64,000 nt of DNA from Massilimicrobiota sp. An134 (GTDB lineage: Bacteria > Bacillota_I > Bacilli_A > Erysipelotrichales > Coprobacillaceae): NCBI RefSeq assembly GCF_002160815.1, contig NZ_NFLH01000004.1, forward strand, positions 55,416 through 119,415, written 5' to 3'. Below the pieces are notes generated by a model. It was not told the DNA's origin. It worked only from the letters and a program-made list of their open reading frames with translations, and did no database searches. Both the position numbers and the translations under genes were made by a program. This document shows, in pieces, positions 1 through 9,584 of this stretch. The stretch's first letter is position 1. Each line of letters starts with the position of its first letter.

Positions 1-2971
1 TTTGAATTATTTTTTCTTCAATGTCTTGATCATTTGTTAGTGTCAAGGAGAACATAGCATGTTCAGTTGAATCAAAAGTCAGATATTTTTCAAAATGATA
101 TTGTTGAAGTTTTTTGGCTAAAGGCTTTAATTCCTCATGATTGAAGCATTGTTGAATAATTTGAGGATGACGGAAAATAGCAGCTAAAATCCATGAAAGA
201 TAATTGTTTGTTTTACGCATACGATTATAAAGTAGTACATGTTCAGCATTTTTCTTATGATAAATATCAGGATGTTCATTGATGATTAATTTGTTCATTA
301 TATCTTTGATTTCATCAATGCTTTTGATGACACCAGTTAAAATGAGCTTTTGAGAAGCACGAGTCAAAGCAACATATAAAATGCGCATCTCTTCATTGAT
401 AGATTCATCTAATTGATGTCTGGCAATCATATTACGATAACAGTTTTCATATTCAACTGTGATTTCTCCATATTGTTCACTTGGAACACGACATCTTGGT
501 TTTACCGCAATACCTAATTGTTTATCAATCATAAAGCGTTCTTTGCTGTCTTGTGTATTAAATTGTTTGTGTGTCTGACAGACAAAAACAATCGGAAATT
601 CTAAACCTTTAGATTTATGAATTGTCATGAATTCAACATAATCATCATTTTGTGAGGCGACAATAGCTGGTGCTAAATCAGCTGATTGTTCAAACATGTC
701 AATGATATCATGAAGATAAGGATATTGTTGTTGATATTGTTTAACAACTTCCAATAACAACTGTAAATTTGCTTTTCTTTGTTCACCATTGACAAGCTGA
801 CAGACAAAGAGTGGATAGTCTGTGACTTCATAAATCTTTTTCAATAAATCATAAGGTGAATGTTGATAGCTAAAAGCTCTGAGTTCTTCAAAGACTTCTA
901 AAAATTGGATGATTTGTTGATGAGATGATAATTGTAATGTTTCATAAAGAGATAAATCTTTATGGTTTACACGTAATGATGCAATCTGATCTAAAGGAAT
1001 ATAGGAACATGTATAAGGCTGATTGAGTACGCTTAATAAGGCAATATCATTGTAAGGATTATCAAGGGCCTTTAAAAATGTCAGCATATTTTCAATTTCA
1101 TTTGCCTTTAAAAATCCTTGTGATAAAACGATATGGTTAGGGATGTGGTATTGATCAAAAACTTTTTTAAATGTTAAAAAAGAAACTGTTGATCGCATTA
1201 AAACAACCATATCTTTATAAGATACTCTTTTTCCATCTAAACGCATCGCTTCTTTAAGTTGTAATATTTTCTGTGCAACCATATGAGCTTCATATTGTTC
1301 TTTATCTAAAGAAGATTGAGGATTATAGATATCAATCAATACTTCTGTTTGACGCATATCATCTTGAAAGAAACGTTCACGTGCTTCTTTTTGATGTCCT
1401 GCTTCTTTGCCATCATAGTCATAATTTAAACGGGCACTGTCATCTAAATAATATTCCAAACCACCAATTTGTGTATCCATAATTTGATTAAAAATAAAAT
1501 TGATAGAGTCTAAAACAATTTTAGAAGAACGGTAATTAAAGACAAGATCAATTCTTCTTGTTTGACTATTTAAACATTCTTCATCAGTTAATGAAAAATG
1601 ATTATATTTATCAAGAAAGATTTGAGGATCAGCTTGTCTAAAACGATAGATAGACTGTTTCATATCACCAACCATAAATAGAGGAATATAAGGTTTTTGA
1701 TATTTAGAAATCAGTGAAATGAGTGATTCTTGAATCTGATTGGTATCCTGATACTCATCAATCATGATTTCTTTTAAGCGATGATACAAAATATCCACAA
1801 TACCATATTCAGGCAATAACAGCTGATGTGTATAACTTTCCAGATCAGCAAAATCTAGCTGATTAAGCTCTTTTTTTCTTTGTTGATATGCTTGTTGGAA
1901 TTGATCCAACAGTTGACCTTTAGAAAGCAACATATCAATAGCCTGATAGCTGACTTGAAGCTTTTGAATTAAATCTTCACTATGATCTTCTAAATAGGCA
2001 TCAGCTGATTTTTGATAAGAAGATAAAATATCACTTTTCAATTTTGTAAAAGTTTTTTTGATCTGAGGATCGACTTCTTTCCAAGACATATTATAGGCTT
2101 TATCAACAGGAGCTTTGATTAAAGAAACCATAGTATCATAAGTGATAGCATGTGATAATGCCTGAAGACGTTCATCTAAATAATCATAATAAGCATCAAA
2201 AGGAACCTTTAATAATTGATTCTTTTCAGTCTGTTCATCAGGTCTTTCATAAAAATCAGTGAGATTATTTTGTTCACAGAATATTTGGAGTTCAATCAAT
2301 TTATTCATAGCCATTGTGACTTCATCATAGAAAATATTTTTTAAATAAGGAAACAAAGGCCAATCTTCTAAAGATGAGGAAAGACTATCATAGTTATTTG
2401 TTTTCATCTGATCAATAAAATCATAAAAATGATCAATAGAATGAGAAATATTATCAATAGATAATAATAAAGATTGAAAATCATCTAAAGAATAACCAGG
2501 AAAATATAAGGAAAGAAAATCACGAATATTTTCATCTTGAATCCATTGTTCTAAACATTCTGTAAGAACTTCTTTTTTGATGATAGTAGGATTACTGTTG
2601 ATTTCAAATCCAGGCATAACGCCAACAAGATATCCATATTTCATCAATAATAAATTACAAAATCCATGAAAGTTTGTAATATAGGCATGAGGAAGATTAA
2701 AAATTTGATGTTGTAAATGTGTTTTTAATTTTTCATCAATAGGTGAAGATACAAGTTCATTGAGTTCTTCAGTCAGTCTTTGTTTCATCTCATGACCAGC
2801 TGCCTGTGTAAATGTTACCACCAGGAAATCTGAAATTTCATATCCTTCTTTTAATAATTCAATAATACGACTGACAAGAATTTTTGTTTTTCCACTTCCC
2901 GCAGGAGCACTAACTAAAATAGAAGAATCTCTTTGTTGGATAGCTTTTAATTGTCCAGCATTAAACGGCAT
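1..2971 (-). CDS. addA: ATP-dependent helicase/nuclease subunit A (3' end beyond window)
   Basis: UvrD/PcrA-type superfamily 1 helicase subunit of the AddAB (RexAB) complex that resects double-strand breaks for recombination. About 990 codons are visible; the C-terminal part with the RecB-type nuclease lies off the left edge. Visible motifs are the P-loop SAPAGSGKT (residues 21-29), a Walker B IDEYQDTNQ, the motif VFNYRSS and TIHKSKGLEFPIVF, all standard for AddA. Start ATG at 2971 has an AGGAGG ribosome site and lies inside the last codons of addB (11-bp overlap), so the two are translationally coupled. The frame is open across the whole visible stretch. Family assignment is secure; the nuclease end cannot be judged here. 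Confidence 0.95.
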   Translation of the reverse strand, partial: MPFNAGQLKAIQQRDSSILVSAPAGSGKTKILVSRIIELLKEGYEISDFLVVTFTQAAGHEMKQRLTEELNELVSSPIDEKLKTHLQHQIFNLPHAYITNFHGFCNLLLMKYGYLVGVMPGFEINSNPTIIKKEVLTECLEQWIQDENIRDFLSLYFPGYSLDDFQSLLLSIDNISHSIDHFYDFIDQMKTNNYDSLSSSLEDWPLFPYLKNIFYDEVTMAMNKLIELQIFCEQNNLTDFYERPDEQTEKNQLLKVPFDAYYDYLDERLQALSHAITYDTMVSLIKAPVDKAYNMSWKEVDPQIKKTFTKLKSDILSSYQKSADAYLEDHSEDLIQKLQVSYQAIDMLLSKGQLLDQFQQAYQQRKKELNQLDFADLESYTHQLLLPEYGIVDILYHRLKEIMIDEYQDTNQIQESLISLISKYQKPYIPLFMVGDMKQSIYRFRQADPQIFLDKYNHFSLTDEECLNSQTRRIDLVFNYRSSKIVLDSINFIFNQIMDTQIGGLEYYLDDSARLNYDYDGKEAGHQKEARERFFQDDMRQTEVLIDIYNPQSSLDKEQYEAHMVAQKILQLKEAMRLDGKRVSYKDMVVLMRSTVSFLTFKKVFDQYHIPNHIVLSQGFLKANEIENMLTFLKALDNPYNDIALLSVLNQPYTCSYIPLDQIASLRVNHKDLSLYETLQLSSHQQIIQFLEVFEELRAFSYQHSPYDLLKKIYEVTDYPLFVCQLVNGEQRKANLQLLLEVVKQYQQQYPYLHDIIDMFEQSADLAPAIVASQNDDYVEFMTIHKSKGLEFPIVFVCQTHKQFNTQDSKERFMIDKQLGIAVKPRCRVPSEQYGEITVEYENCYRNMIARHQLDESINEEMRILYVALTRASQKLILTGVIKSIDEIKDIMNKLIINEHPDIYHKKNAEHVLLYNRMRKTNNYLSWILAAIFRHPQIIQQCFNHEELKPLAKKLQQYHFEKYLTFDSTEHAMFSLTLTNDQDIEEKIIQ

Positions 2972-5648
2972 CGTCTTCACCTCCTAATATTTTTTCAACA
3001 TCTAAGAATTCAACAAGCTGATAATCATTATAGAAAACATCAAAACCACAAATACTATGATATGGACAATAAAAACAAGGATTCACTAATGTATGTGTTG
3101 CTTTTTGATCACTACCTTTTGGCGCTATGTCAATATGACCATTCATCATACTTTGATAAAGTTCATAAATATGATCGCTGATCTTTTCAAATAAAATATG
3201 AAGTTGTTCAGTAGAAAGAATTTGTCCCTTATATTCATCTCTGCTTTTGACATAAGAGACTGGTATCAACGCAGAACGTCTATCAAAAGTAGGGTCTAAA
3301 TTCAAAAGACTTTGATGACTGCCATCATCAACGATATAACCATTGTAACGATATTGTTTGATCCAGTCATCTTCATTAATGGCTTCATGCATACTTTGTT
3401 GTACGCTTAAAATACGTTTTTTCGTATTGAAATATAAAACAGCACCTGGATTTTTATCCATCATTTTTGTCACCATATCTAAATAGACAAGCATCTGAAT
3501 ATGAAAACCTTGCATAGCAAGATTGAGATCAATGCTTTTGGCACTTGATTTATAATCAATAATAGAAACATAATCTTCATAGACATCAATACGATCAACA
3601 ATACCTTTAAAATTGATATCATGAATTGTATTTTTGACTTTTTTCTCTTTATATTGAACATGGAAATTGCCCGTATTTAAGAATTGTTTAAGTACTTTTA
3701 GAGTGATTTGCAGATCTTGAATTAATTGTTCAATAAAGTATTGATTGACATGGGAGTGAGCTATTTTTTGTGAAAGTGTTTCATGATCTTGAAGATATTG
3801 GTCAACAAGTTGAGAAATATCATAAGATTGATCTATATTCATAGATAAAACATAATGAATGAGAGAACCAAGTTCATTCGGTAATAATTTTTGATCTTGA
3901 ATAGGATAAATGCCTAAACCATATTGAATAAAGTAGAGGAAAGGACATTGATTATAGGTTTCAATTTGACTGACTGAAAGATATGAACTATATAAAGACT
4001 GTGTCAACTCAGGTGTTAATGAATCTGGCTGATGATGTGATGATAAATAATGTGCAATGTTTTGATTCAAAGTTTCTTTATGAGTTACTTTTCCATTGGC
4101 TATATAGTATTGATCTAAAGGTAGAAATTGAAGTGGAGGAAGCTTTTGGAAGGTATACATTTGAGTCAATTGTTTGTATAAAGAAGAAGGGAGCAAGGTT
4201 TCTCCAGACAATGAGTTCATCGCTAATGAAACAGTTAATGTTGAAAATGGTGTTGTCAGTATTTTAAAAATATCATTTTCATGAACACCTAACTGTTCAC
4301 TGGTTGTAAGAGGAGTTGAGATATTTTCTTTTCTTAACAATTCAATATCTTCATCTAATAATAAGGATGTATCTTTAATGCTTTGAGGTAAGATGGTTTC
4401 ATTCATTCCTAAGATAAATAAATGCGTTGAAGGCATCGCTTCACCTTGTCCAATCATATAAACATGAATTTCATCTTGTCTTTTTTCTAAAGTTTGTTTA
4501 GCTTTTGGAAATGTCATTTGGAAAAACTCTATGAATTCTTGTGGAGATATTTGACCATCAAGCTCGCTTATTTTTTGAAGATAGTCCTGATAATCCTTGT
4601 CAAGTTCCAGTGCAAGTAATTCGACTGCAAGTTCATGGAAAGTATGTCCTTGGCATTGTTTGAATTGTTGTAAAATCAGTTGATAACTTCGCTCATAACA
4701 GCGCTCTTGTTGATAAGGCAAGGAATGAGGTATATGTAATTCATCAAGAATGGTTAATAAATCATCCTGATAATTTTGATTAGGATAAATGATTGTAAAA
4801 TCCTGGTAATGAAGATTTTCATCCACAATTTTTTGATAAATTGTATATACAACACGTTGAATTTCCTGATAAGGTGTTCCTGCAACAAAGCTGTACATGT
4901 GTTGTGTTTCCTTTTTTGAAACAGGTTCTTGACTAAAAAGATGTTGTGTGAAATAAGTCGGTTGATCAATGACTTGACTTGTTTGACATAAATGATGATA
5001 AGGTAAATTGAATAAACGCTCATCATGTTGATAAGTATAAAGACAAGTGACATCACATGTTGTTGCTAAACGTTGAATAATATCTTGACGTTGTTTTTGA
5101 TAAAGATGATCAGCTTCAATGATGAGATGGTCTTGTTCATGAAAAGTGATATTTTGAAATAAACTTTCTAATGTCAAATGTGTATAACTATCAAGACGTG
5201 ATAAAAGTGATTGGTAAATATGCCAGAAATCTTGAAGTTTCGTATGGTGAATATCTTGGTAGTTGATTTGATAAAGTTCGTAATCTTTGATAAGTGGAAT
5301 TAATTCATTGATGAAAGGTAATGGATTTTCCATATCAAAACAATGAAATGTTTCTTCATTAAAGATCTTTCTTAAGTGATAAACCCATTCTACTTGAGAA
5401 AGTAAATGATGTTGCGTTAAATGATATTGAAGCTGTAATTGTTTTAAATATTGATTCCAGCTCATAATTTGAATATTGACCAAACAATGCGTATATTGAA
5501 AAAATATGTTTTCAATAAAAGCTGGTTGATCACAGATATAAATATATTGTTCAAAAGGATGATTTTGAGCTTCTTGAACATACTTTTGAATGATTTGATG
5601 ACGTTTATAATCTTGATTTAAGCCACTGATGATTTGCATTCTTTTCAC
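2961..5648 (-). CDS. addB: ATP-dependent helicase/nuclease subunit B (RexB-like)
   Basis: Second subunit of AddAB; 895 residues, shorter than Bacillus AddB (about 1160). The C-terminal nuclease domain is intact in appearance: SIIDYKSS, and the four cysteines expected to hold an iron-sulfur cluster at C568 and C858-x2-C861-x5-C867. The N-terminus carries no GxxGxGKT P-loop (the equivalent stretch reads ISGLNQDYKRH), resembling streptococcal RexB, so ATP hydrolysis probably resides only in AddA. ATG at 5648 has an upstream GAGGTG. A minus-strand -10 (TATAAT, complement of 5659-5664) sits just upstream with a weak -35. First gene of an addB-addA operon. Confidence 0.92.
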   Translation of the reverse strand: MKRMQIISGLNQDYKRHQIIQKYVQEAQNHPFEQYIYICDQPAFIENIFFQYTHCLVNIQIMSWNQYLKQLQLQYHLTQHHLLSQVEWVYHLRKIFNEETFHCFDMENPLPFINELIPLIKDYELYQINYQDIHHTKLQDFWHIYQSLLSRLDSYTHLTLESLFQNITFHEQDHLIIEADHLYQKQRQDIIQRLATTCDVTCLYTYQHDERLFNLPYHHLCQTSQVIDQPTYFTQHLFSQEPVSKKETQHMYSFVAGTPYQEIQRVVYTIYQKIVDENLHYQDFTIIYPNQNYQDDLLTILDELHIPHSLPYQQERCYERSYQLILQQFKQCQGHTFHELAVELLALELDKDYQDYLQKISELDGQISPQEFIEFFQMTFPKAKQTLEKRQDEIHVYMIGQGEAMPSTHLFILGMNETILPQSIKDTSLLLDEDIELLRKENISTPLTTSEQLGVHENDIFKILTTPFSTLTVSLAMNSLSGETLLPSSLYKQLTQMYTFQKLPPLQFLPLDQYYIANGKVTHKETLNQNIAHYLSSHHQPDSLTPELTQSLYSSYLSVSQIETYNQCPFLYFIQYGLGIYPIQDQKLLPNELGSLIHYVLSMNIDQSYDISQLVDQYLQDHETLSQKIAHSHVNQYFIEQLIQDLQITLKVLKQFLNTGNFHVQYKEKKVKNTIHDINFKGIVDRIDVYEDYVSIIDYKSSAKSIDLNLAMQGFHIQMLVYLDMVTKMMDKNPGAVLYFNTKKRILSVQQSMHEAINEDDWIKQYRYNGYIVDDGSHQSLLNLDPTFDRRSALIPVSYVKSRDEYKGQILSTEQLHILFEKISDHIYELYQSMMNGHIDIAPKGSDQKATHTLVNPCFYCPYHSICGFDVFYNDYQLVEFLDVEKILGGEDDAV

Positions 5649-5706
5649 CTCGTTTTCTATTATACATGAAAAGATGGGAAATGAAAAAGTAAATACTTTT
5701 GATATC

Positions 5707-5736
5707 TTGTTTTTTCATTTGTGATTATTGTATAAT
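5707..5736 (+). promoter_or_regulatory. Promoter of the MFS transporter leader
   Basis: TTGTTT at 5707-5712 and a perfect TATAAT at 5731-5736, 18 bp apart. It would start a transcript with a leader of roughly 115 nt before the MFS gene at 5858, enough for the mini-ORF and hairpins described next. Prediction from consensus only. Confidence 0.55.
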
Positions 5737-5757
5737 GAAAAACATGGAGGGATAGAG

Positions 5758-5778
5758 ATGGTGCTTTTTCGAATTTGA
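5758..5778 (+). CDS. Putative 6-residue leader peptide (MVLFRI)
   Basis: ATG at 5758-5760 follows a perfect GGAGG (5746-5750) at 7-nt spacing and reads MVLFRI before TGA at 5776-5778. The stop codon overlaps the first bases of a 10-bp hairpin arm (5777-5786), the arrangement expected of a regulatory leader peptide whose stalled ribosome changes the downstream RNA fold. A strong ribosome site on so short a frame in front of an efflux-type transporter is known from ribosome-mediated attenuation of antibiotic resistance genes; that this one works so is inference. Confidence 0.4.
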   Translation: MVLFRI

Positions 5779-5832
5779 TAAAAACAATTTTTATTTTAGA
5801 TTATTCTACATTTTGATGTAGATGTTTTTATC
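5777..5832 (+). terminator. Leader hairpin pair, candidate attenuator
   Basis: An outer inverted repeat GATAAAAACA (5777-5786) / TGTTTTTATC (5823-5832) encloses a compact hairpin TCTACAT-UUUG-ATGTAGA (5805-5822). The inner 7-bp stem is directly followed by TGTTTTTAT, so it could act as a weak intrinsic terminator, while the outer pairing removes the U-tract. The MFS ribosome site begins a few bases later (AGAAAGGAC). Seen directly; the switching role is inferred. Confidence 0.45.
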
Positions 5833-5857
5833 ATACTGAGAAAGGACTATTTGATTT

Positions 5858-6994
5858 ATGAAAAAAAGAAATATCTATCTCTTGTTTGCGATTGAATGGC
5901 TACAAGGAATGGTTTTTTATAGTTCTGTTGCAACTTTATATCGTCAAAATCATGGATTGACATTAGTTGAAATGGGATTGATTGAAAGCCTGTTTTCAAT
6001 ACTTGTTTTTATTTTAGAAATCCCTATGGGATATTTATGTGATCGTTTAGGATATAAGAAAACGATGATGAGCTGTTATGGAATCTATCTTTTATCAAAG
6101 ATTGTATTCTATCAGGCTTATGGATTTTCGATGTTTTTATTAGAAAGATTATTATTAGCGATAACAGTATCAGGACTTTCTGGCTGTGATAGTGCATTTT
6201 TGTATCTGTCAACTGGCAAGATAGAAAATCCACGTGTTTTTGGATATCTCCATGCCTGTGGTGTCGCAGGCATGATGATGTCATCAATGGCTTTTTCATT
6301 GTGGATTCATGATATGGAATTAGCTGCTTTATATACCATTTTGCCTTATTTTATAGCGTTTCTATTATCTTTCTTTTTGGAAGATATTCCTATGGAAGGA
6401 AGTTCTCATATGGGAATCAAAGATGCATTTTCATTATTGTTTCAACAAAAAAGACATATTCTTTTTTTGATTGCTTCAGCATTATTATTAGAAACAACAC
6501 ATACAATCAGTGTGTTTTATAGTCAGCTGCAATGGAAAGCCAGTCATATTCCAGTTATCTATTTTGGACTCATTTCTATTTTTATGACAGCCATACCTCT
6601 TTTAGGGGCGAGTTTAGGGAAAATAGTCGAATATATTCGTGAAAAGACACTGATGTTTTTATTGGTATTTGTTTCCATGATCACCTGTATCATATTGGCA
6701 TTGAGTCATCATCCTTATATATCTATTGCAGGGATTATGATTTTAACTTTAGTAGAAGCTTTTTATTCTCCTTTATCACAGTCGCTTATGAATCAACGTG
6801 TTGAGGGTGCTTTAAGAGTCACCATGTTATCAATTTATTCAATGATTATGAATATGGTAGGGATTGTGATGAATATGAGTTTTGGAGTGGCTGGTGATAT
6901 CAATATTCAATGGGTGATGATTTTAGGAGGATGTTTTTGTTTTTTGAGTCTATTATGTTTAAAAAGAGAAAATCAGAAAAATAAGGAGATTTAA
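5858..6994 (+). CDS. Major facilitator superfamily transporter
   Basis: 378 residues, almost wholly hydrophobic with about 12 predicted membrane segments. Carries the MFS loop 2-3 signature (GYLCDRLGYKK, near residue 60). MFS proteins of this size usually export drugs or small molecules by proton antiport; the substrate cannot be read from sequence. Start ATG at 5858 is preceded by AGAAAGGAC. The gene is followed after 3 bp by a PAS protein and both end before a strong terminator. The preceding leader mini-ORF and hairpins suggest induction by something that stalls ribosomes, hence possibly an antibiotic efflux pump. Confidence 0.8.
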   Translation: MKKRNIYLLFAIEWLQGMVFYSSVATLYRQNHGLTLVEMGLIESLFSILVFILEIPMGYLCDRLGYKKTMMSCYGIYLLSKIVFYQAYGFSMFLLERLLLAITVSGLSGCDSAFLYLSTGKIENPRVFGYLHACGVAGMMMSSMAFSLWIHDMELAALYTILPYFIAFLLSFFLEDIPMEGSSHMGIKDAFSLLFQQKRHILFLIASALLLETTHTISVFYSQLQWKASHIPVIYFGLISIFMTAIPLLGASLGKIVEYIREKTLMFLLVFVSMITCIILALSHHPYISIAGIMILTLVEAFYSPLSQSLMNQRVEGALRVTMLSIYSMIMNMVGIVMNMSFGVAGDINIQWVMILGGCFCFLSLLCLKRENQKNKEI

Positions 6995-6997
6995 ATA

Positions 6998-7378
6998 ATG
7001 GAACTGACAAAGGATGTTTTATTAGGTATTTTAGATGCCTACGCTTATGAAATTGTTTTTGTAGATAGAAATCATATTGTGCAATATATGAATAAGACTG
7101 CCAAACAAAGATATGGACAAAGAGTTCAAATTGGTCAAAGTTTATTTCAGTGTCATAATGAAAATTCACGTTACAAGATTGAAGAATTTTTAGTGAGGGC
7201 TGATCAGGGTGAAGAAGAAATGTTTGAACTTTATAATCAAAAAACAGGTGAAAGAGAATTTTTTGTGCCTGTTAGAGTTGATGGGCAAGTGATTGGTTAT
7301 TTTGAAAGACATGAAGCCCCATGGGATCAAGAACATCCTGAAATCCCTGTAGGTGAATATTGGAAACGTCGTGAATGA
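6998..7378 (+). CDS. Small stand-alone PAS-domain protein
   Basis: 126 residues forming a single PAS fold: an opening 'VLLGILDAYAYEIVFVDRN' stretch, central 'MNKTAKQRYG' and 'GQSLFQCHNE', and an ending 'PVRVDGQVIGYFERHE'. The C-terminal PAS of DUF438-type proteins looks like this. There is no output domain, so it probably senses a small ligand and acts by contact with a partner. It sits 3 bp behind the MFS gene with an AAGGAGAT ribosome site and is co-transcribed. Function unknown beyond the fold. Confidence 0.7.
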   Translation: MELTKDVLLGILDAYAYEIVFVDRNHIVQYMNKTAKQRYGQRVQIGQSLFQCHNENSRYKIEEFLVRADQGEEEMFELYNQKTGEREFFVPVRVDGQVIGYFERHEAPWDQEHPEIPVGEYWKRRE

Positions 7379-7385
7379 TGATGGA

Positions 7386-7422
7386 GGAAGATTTTAAAAA
7401 TAGATTGAAATCTTCCTTTTTT
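7386..7422 (+). terminator. Intrinsic terminator of the MFS-PAS operon
   Basis: GGAAGATTT (7386-7394) / AAATCTTCC (7408-7416) followed by six T residues. Confidence 0.85.
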
Positions 7423-7424
7423 GC

Positions 7425-7453
7425 ATTATAAAAAGTGATGTTTCCATCACTTT
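7425..7453 (-). terminator. Intrinsic terminator of nadE
   Basis: Perfect 9-bp stem AAAGTGATG (7432-7440) / CATCACTTT (7445-7453) with a 4-nt loop; on the minus strand the stem runs into a T-tract, just past the nadE stop at 7456. Confidence 0.8.
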
Positions 7454-7455
7454 GT

Positions 7456-9363
7456 TTATAATTGTTCACATTCTTGTAACCACAATGCAACATTAGCGTC
7501 ACTAGGCATTCTTAAATCTCCGCGAGGTGATAAAGCAACACTACCGACTTTTGGACCATCTGGAATACATGAACGTTTAAATTGTTGTGTAAAGAAACGA
7601 CGATAGAAAGTTGTCAGCCATTTCTTGATTGTTGGGGCATCATACTGATCTTGGAAAGTATGACAGGCAATACGATAAAGTTTTCTTGGTTCATAATGGA
7701 ATCTGGCATGATGATATAAGAAGAAATCATGCAGTTCATATGGACCCACAATGTCCTCTGTTTTTTGAACGATTTCATTATCCTTGGCAGGAAGTAATTC
7801 TGGTGAAACAGGAGTATTCAAGATATCCTGTAATGTATCATGAAGAGGCTGCCCTTCATACAATGAAGATACATAATCTACTAAATATCGCACTAATGTT
7901 TTAGGAACTGAAACATTGACCGCATACATGCTCATATGATCACCATTATAAGTAGACCATCCTAAAGCGACTTCTGATAAATCTCCTGTTCCGATGACAA
8001 TACCACCTTCCTGATTGGCGATATCCATTAAAACTTGTGTACGTTCTCTTGCTTGACAGTTTTCATATGTCACATCATGAACATTTTCGTCATGCCCAAT
8101 ATCTTGAAAATGTTGTTTTACAGCATCCCCAATATCCACTGTTAAGGAAGTGACATTTAATTCTTCCATCATTTTTAAAGCATTGTTTTTAGTACGAGAT
8201 GTTGTTCCAAAACATGGCATTGTCACTGCAATAATATCCTGAGATGGATATCCTAATTTTTGATAAGCCATATTAGCAACAAGTAATGCAAGTGTAGAAT
8301 CTAAACCACCTGAAATTCCAATGACGACTTTTTTGATATGTGCAGCTTTTAATCTTTGAATCAAACCATGAATTTGAATATCAAAAACTTCCTGACAACG
8401 CATTGCACGTTGATCCTTATTGCTTGGTACAAAAGGATGTGGATCATATGTACGTGTCAGTTCAATATCTTCATCCTGTAATGTAAAAGGTATGATCTGA
8501 TAATGATCCTGACGATTATCATAAGTTGTCATTTCAACACGTTCACTCACTAATTTTTCCATATCCATATCAGCAAAGATGATACCTTCACTATATTGTT
8601 GAGATTGAGCTAAAAGACTTCCATTTTCAGCAATCAAATGATGATTACTAAAAACAACATCAGTAGAAGACTCACCTAATCCAGCATTACAATAAGCATA
8701 GCCACAAATAAGTCTGGCACTATGAGAAGTGACCAATAGACGACGATAATCTGATTTTGATGTCAAATCATTGCTGGCAGAAGGATTCAAAATTAATGTT
8801 GCACCATTTAAACAATGTAAGGTACTTGGTGGTAAAGGTGCCCATAAATCTTCACAGATTTCAATGCCGATTTTTAATTCAGGATGACTCTGACATTCAA
8901 ATAATAGACGTGAAGAAAATGGATAAGCTTGACCATTGATTGTGATGATTTCATCATTGTCTAAAGCACTGGCAAAATGACGACCTTCATAAAATTCATG
9001 ATATGTAGGGATATATGTTTTAGGAACAACACCTAATATATCTCCATGACATACTGTTATAGCACAGTTATAAAGTTTGTTTTTCAAAATCATTGGACAA
9101 CCAAAAGTAAACAATATATCTAAATCTTTTGTCTGTTCGCATATAGTAGTGATTTGTTTGTTGACTTCGTTTAAAACACGTTTTTGATAAAATAAATCTT
9201 CAATTGTATATCCAGTTAAACAAAGCTCTGGAAAAACAAGAATCTTGATATGTTTTTCATTAGCTTCTTTAACATAAGATATGATTCTTTGTGCATTGTA
9301 TTGAACTTGACCTAACGATACTTCAAAATTTGCACAACCTACTCTTATAAATCCATCTTTCAT
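7456..9363 (-). CDS. nadE: Glutamine-dependent NAD+ synthetase
   Basis: 635 residues: N-terminal nitrilase-type glutaminase plus C-terminal ammonia-dependent NAD synthetase. The glutaminase triad is visible as E46 (VFPELCLTGY), K115 (VVPKTYIP) and C170 (GIEICEDLW). The synthetase ATP-pyrophosphatase loop is GISGGLDSTLA starting near residue 349. It converts deamido-NAD to NAD using glutamine and ATP. ATG at 9363 is preceded by GGAGGAAT. Single gene with its own terminator. Length matches the two-domain bacterial form. Assignment is secure. Confidence 0.95.
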   Translation of the reverse strand: MKDGFIRVGCANFEVSLGQVQYNAQRIISYVKEANEKHIKILVFPELCLTGYTIEDLFYQKRVLNEVNKQITTICEQTKDLDILFTFGCPMILKNKLYNCAITVCHGDILGVVPKTYIPTYHEFYEGRHFASALDNDEIITINGQAYPFSSRLLFECQSHPELKIGIEICEDLWAPLPPSTLHCLNGATLILNPSASNDLTSKSDYRRLLVTSHSARLICGYAYCNAGLGESSTDVVFSNHHLIAENGSLLAQSQQYSEGIIFADMDMEKLVSERVEMTTYDNRQDHYQIIPFTLQDEDIELTRTYDPHPFVPSNKDQRAMRCQEVFDIQIHGLIQRLKAAHIKKVVIGISGGLDSTLALLVANMAYQKLGYPSQDIIAVTMPCFGTTSRTKNNALKMMEELNVTSLTVDIGDAVKQHFQDIGHDENVHDVTYENCQARERTQVLMDIANQEGGIVIGTGDLSEVALGWSTYNGDHMSMYAVNVSVPKTLVRYLVDYVSSLYEGQPLHDTLQDILNTPVSPELLPAKDNEIVQKTEDIVGPYELHDFFLYHHARFHYEPRKLYRIACHTFQDQYDAPTIKKWLTTFYRRFFTQQFKRSCIPDGPKVGSVALSPRGDLRMPSDANVALWLQECEQL

Positions 9364-9459
9364 GAATATTCCTCCATTTAATTGATTATATGAAAAAGAT
9401 ATTTATATCTTAGCATTTATTGATTGAAAAGTCACCATGTGTAGGTATTGTATTTTTCA

Positions 9460-9487
9460 TTGAATGGATAGTCATGAAAGATATAAT
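9460..9487 (+). promoter_or_regulatory. Candidate promoter upstream of a 33-codon ORF
   Basis: TTGAAT (9460-9465), 16-bp spacer, TATAAT (9482-9487); a second TATAAT follows at 9492-9497. Points rightward into the nadE-IS110 gap. Confidence 0.45.
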
Positions 9488-9506
9488 AAGATATAATAAA
9501 AATAAA

Positions 9507-9563
9507 GACAAACTATTAAATGTCAATAATTAATTTAAAAAATTGATTTTAATAGTGTTTGTC
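9507..9563 (+). other. Imperfect inverted repeat in leader of small ORF
   Basis: GACAAACTATTAAA (9507-9520) faces TTTAATAGTGTTTGTC (9548-9563), its reverse complement apart from a 2-nt bulge. The hairpin lies between the promoter and the ribosome site of the 9585 ORF and could be a leader structure, or part of the IS110 end. Confidence 0.4.
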
Positions 9564-9584
9564 CTGATTGAGAGGAGCAATCCG

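Noticed and set aside
1273..3181. Short plus-strand open frames opposite addA
   Set aside because: No ribosome sites; products are His/Tyr-rich shadows of the AT-rich helicase gene.
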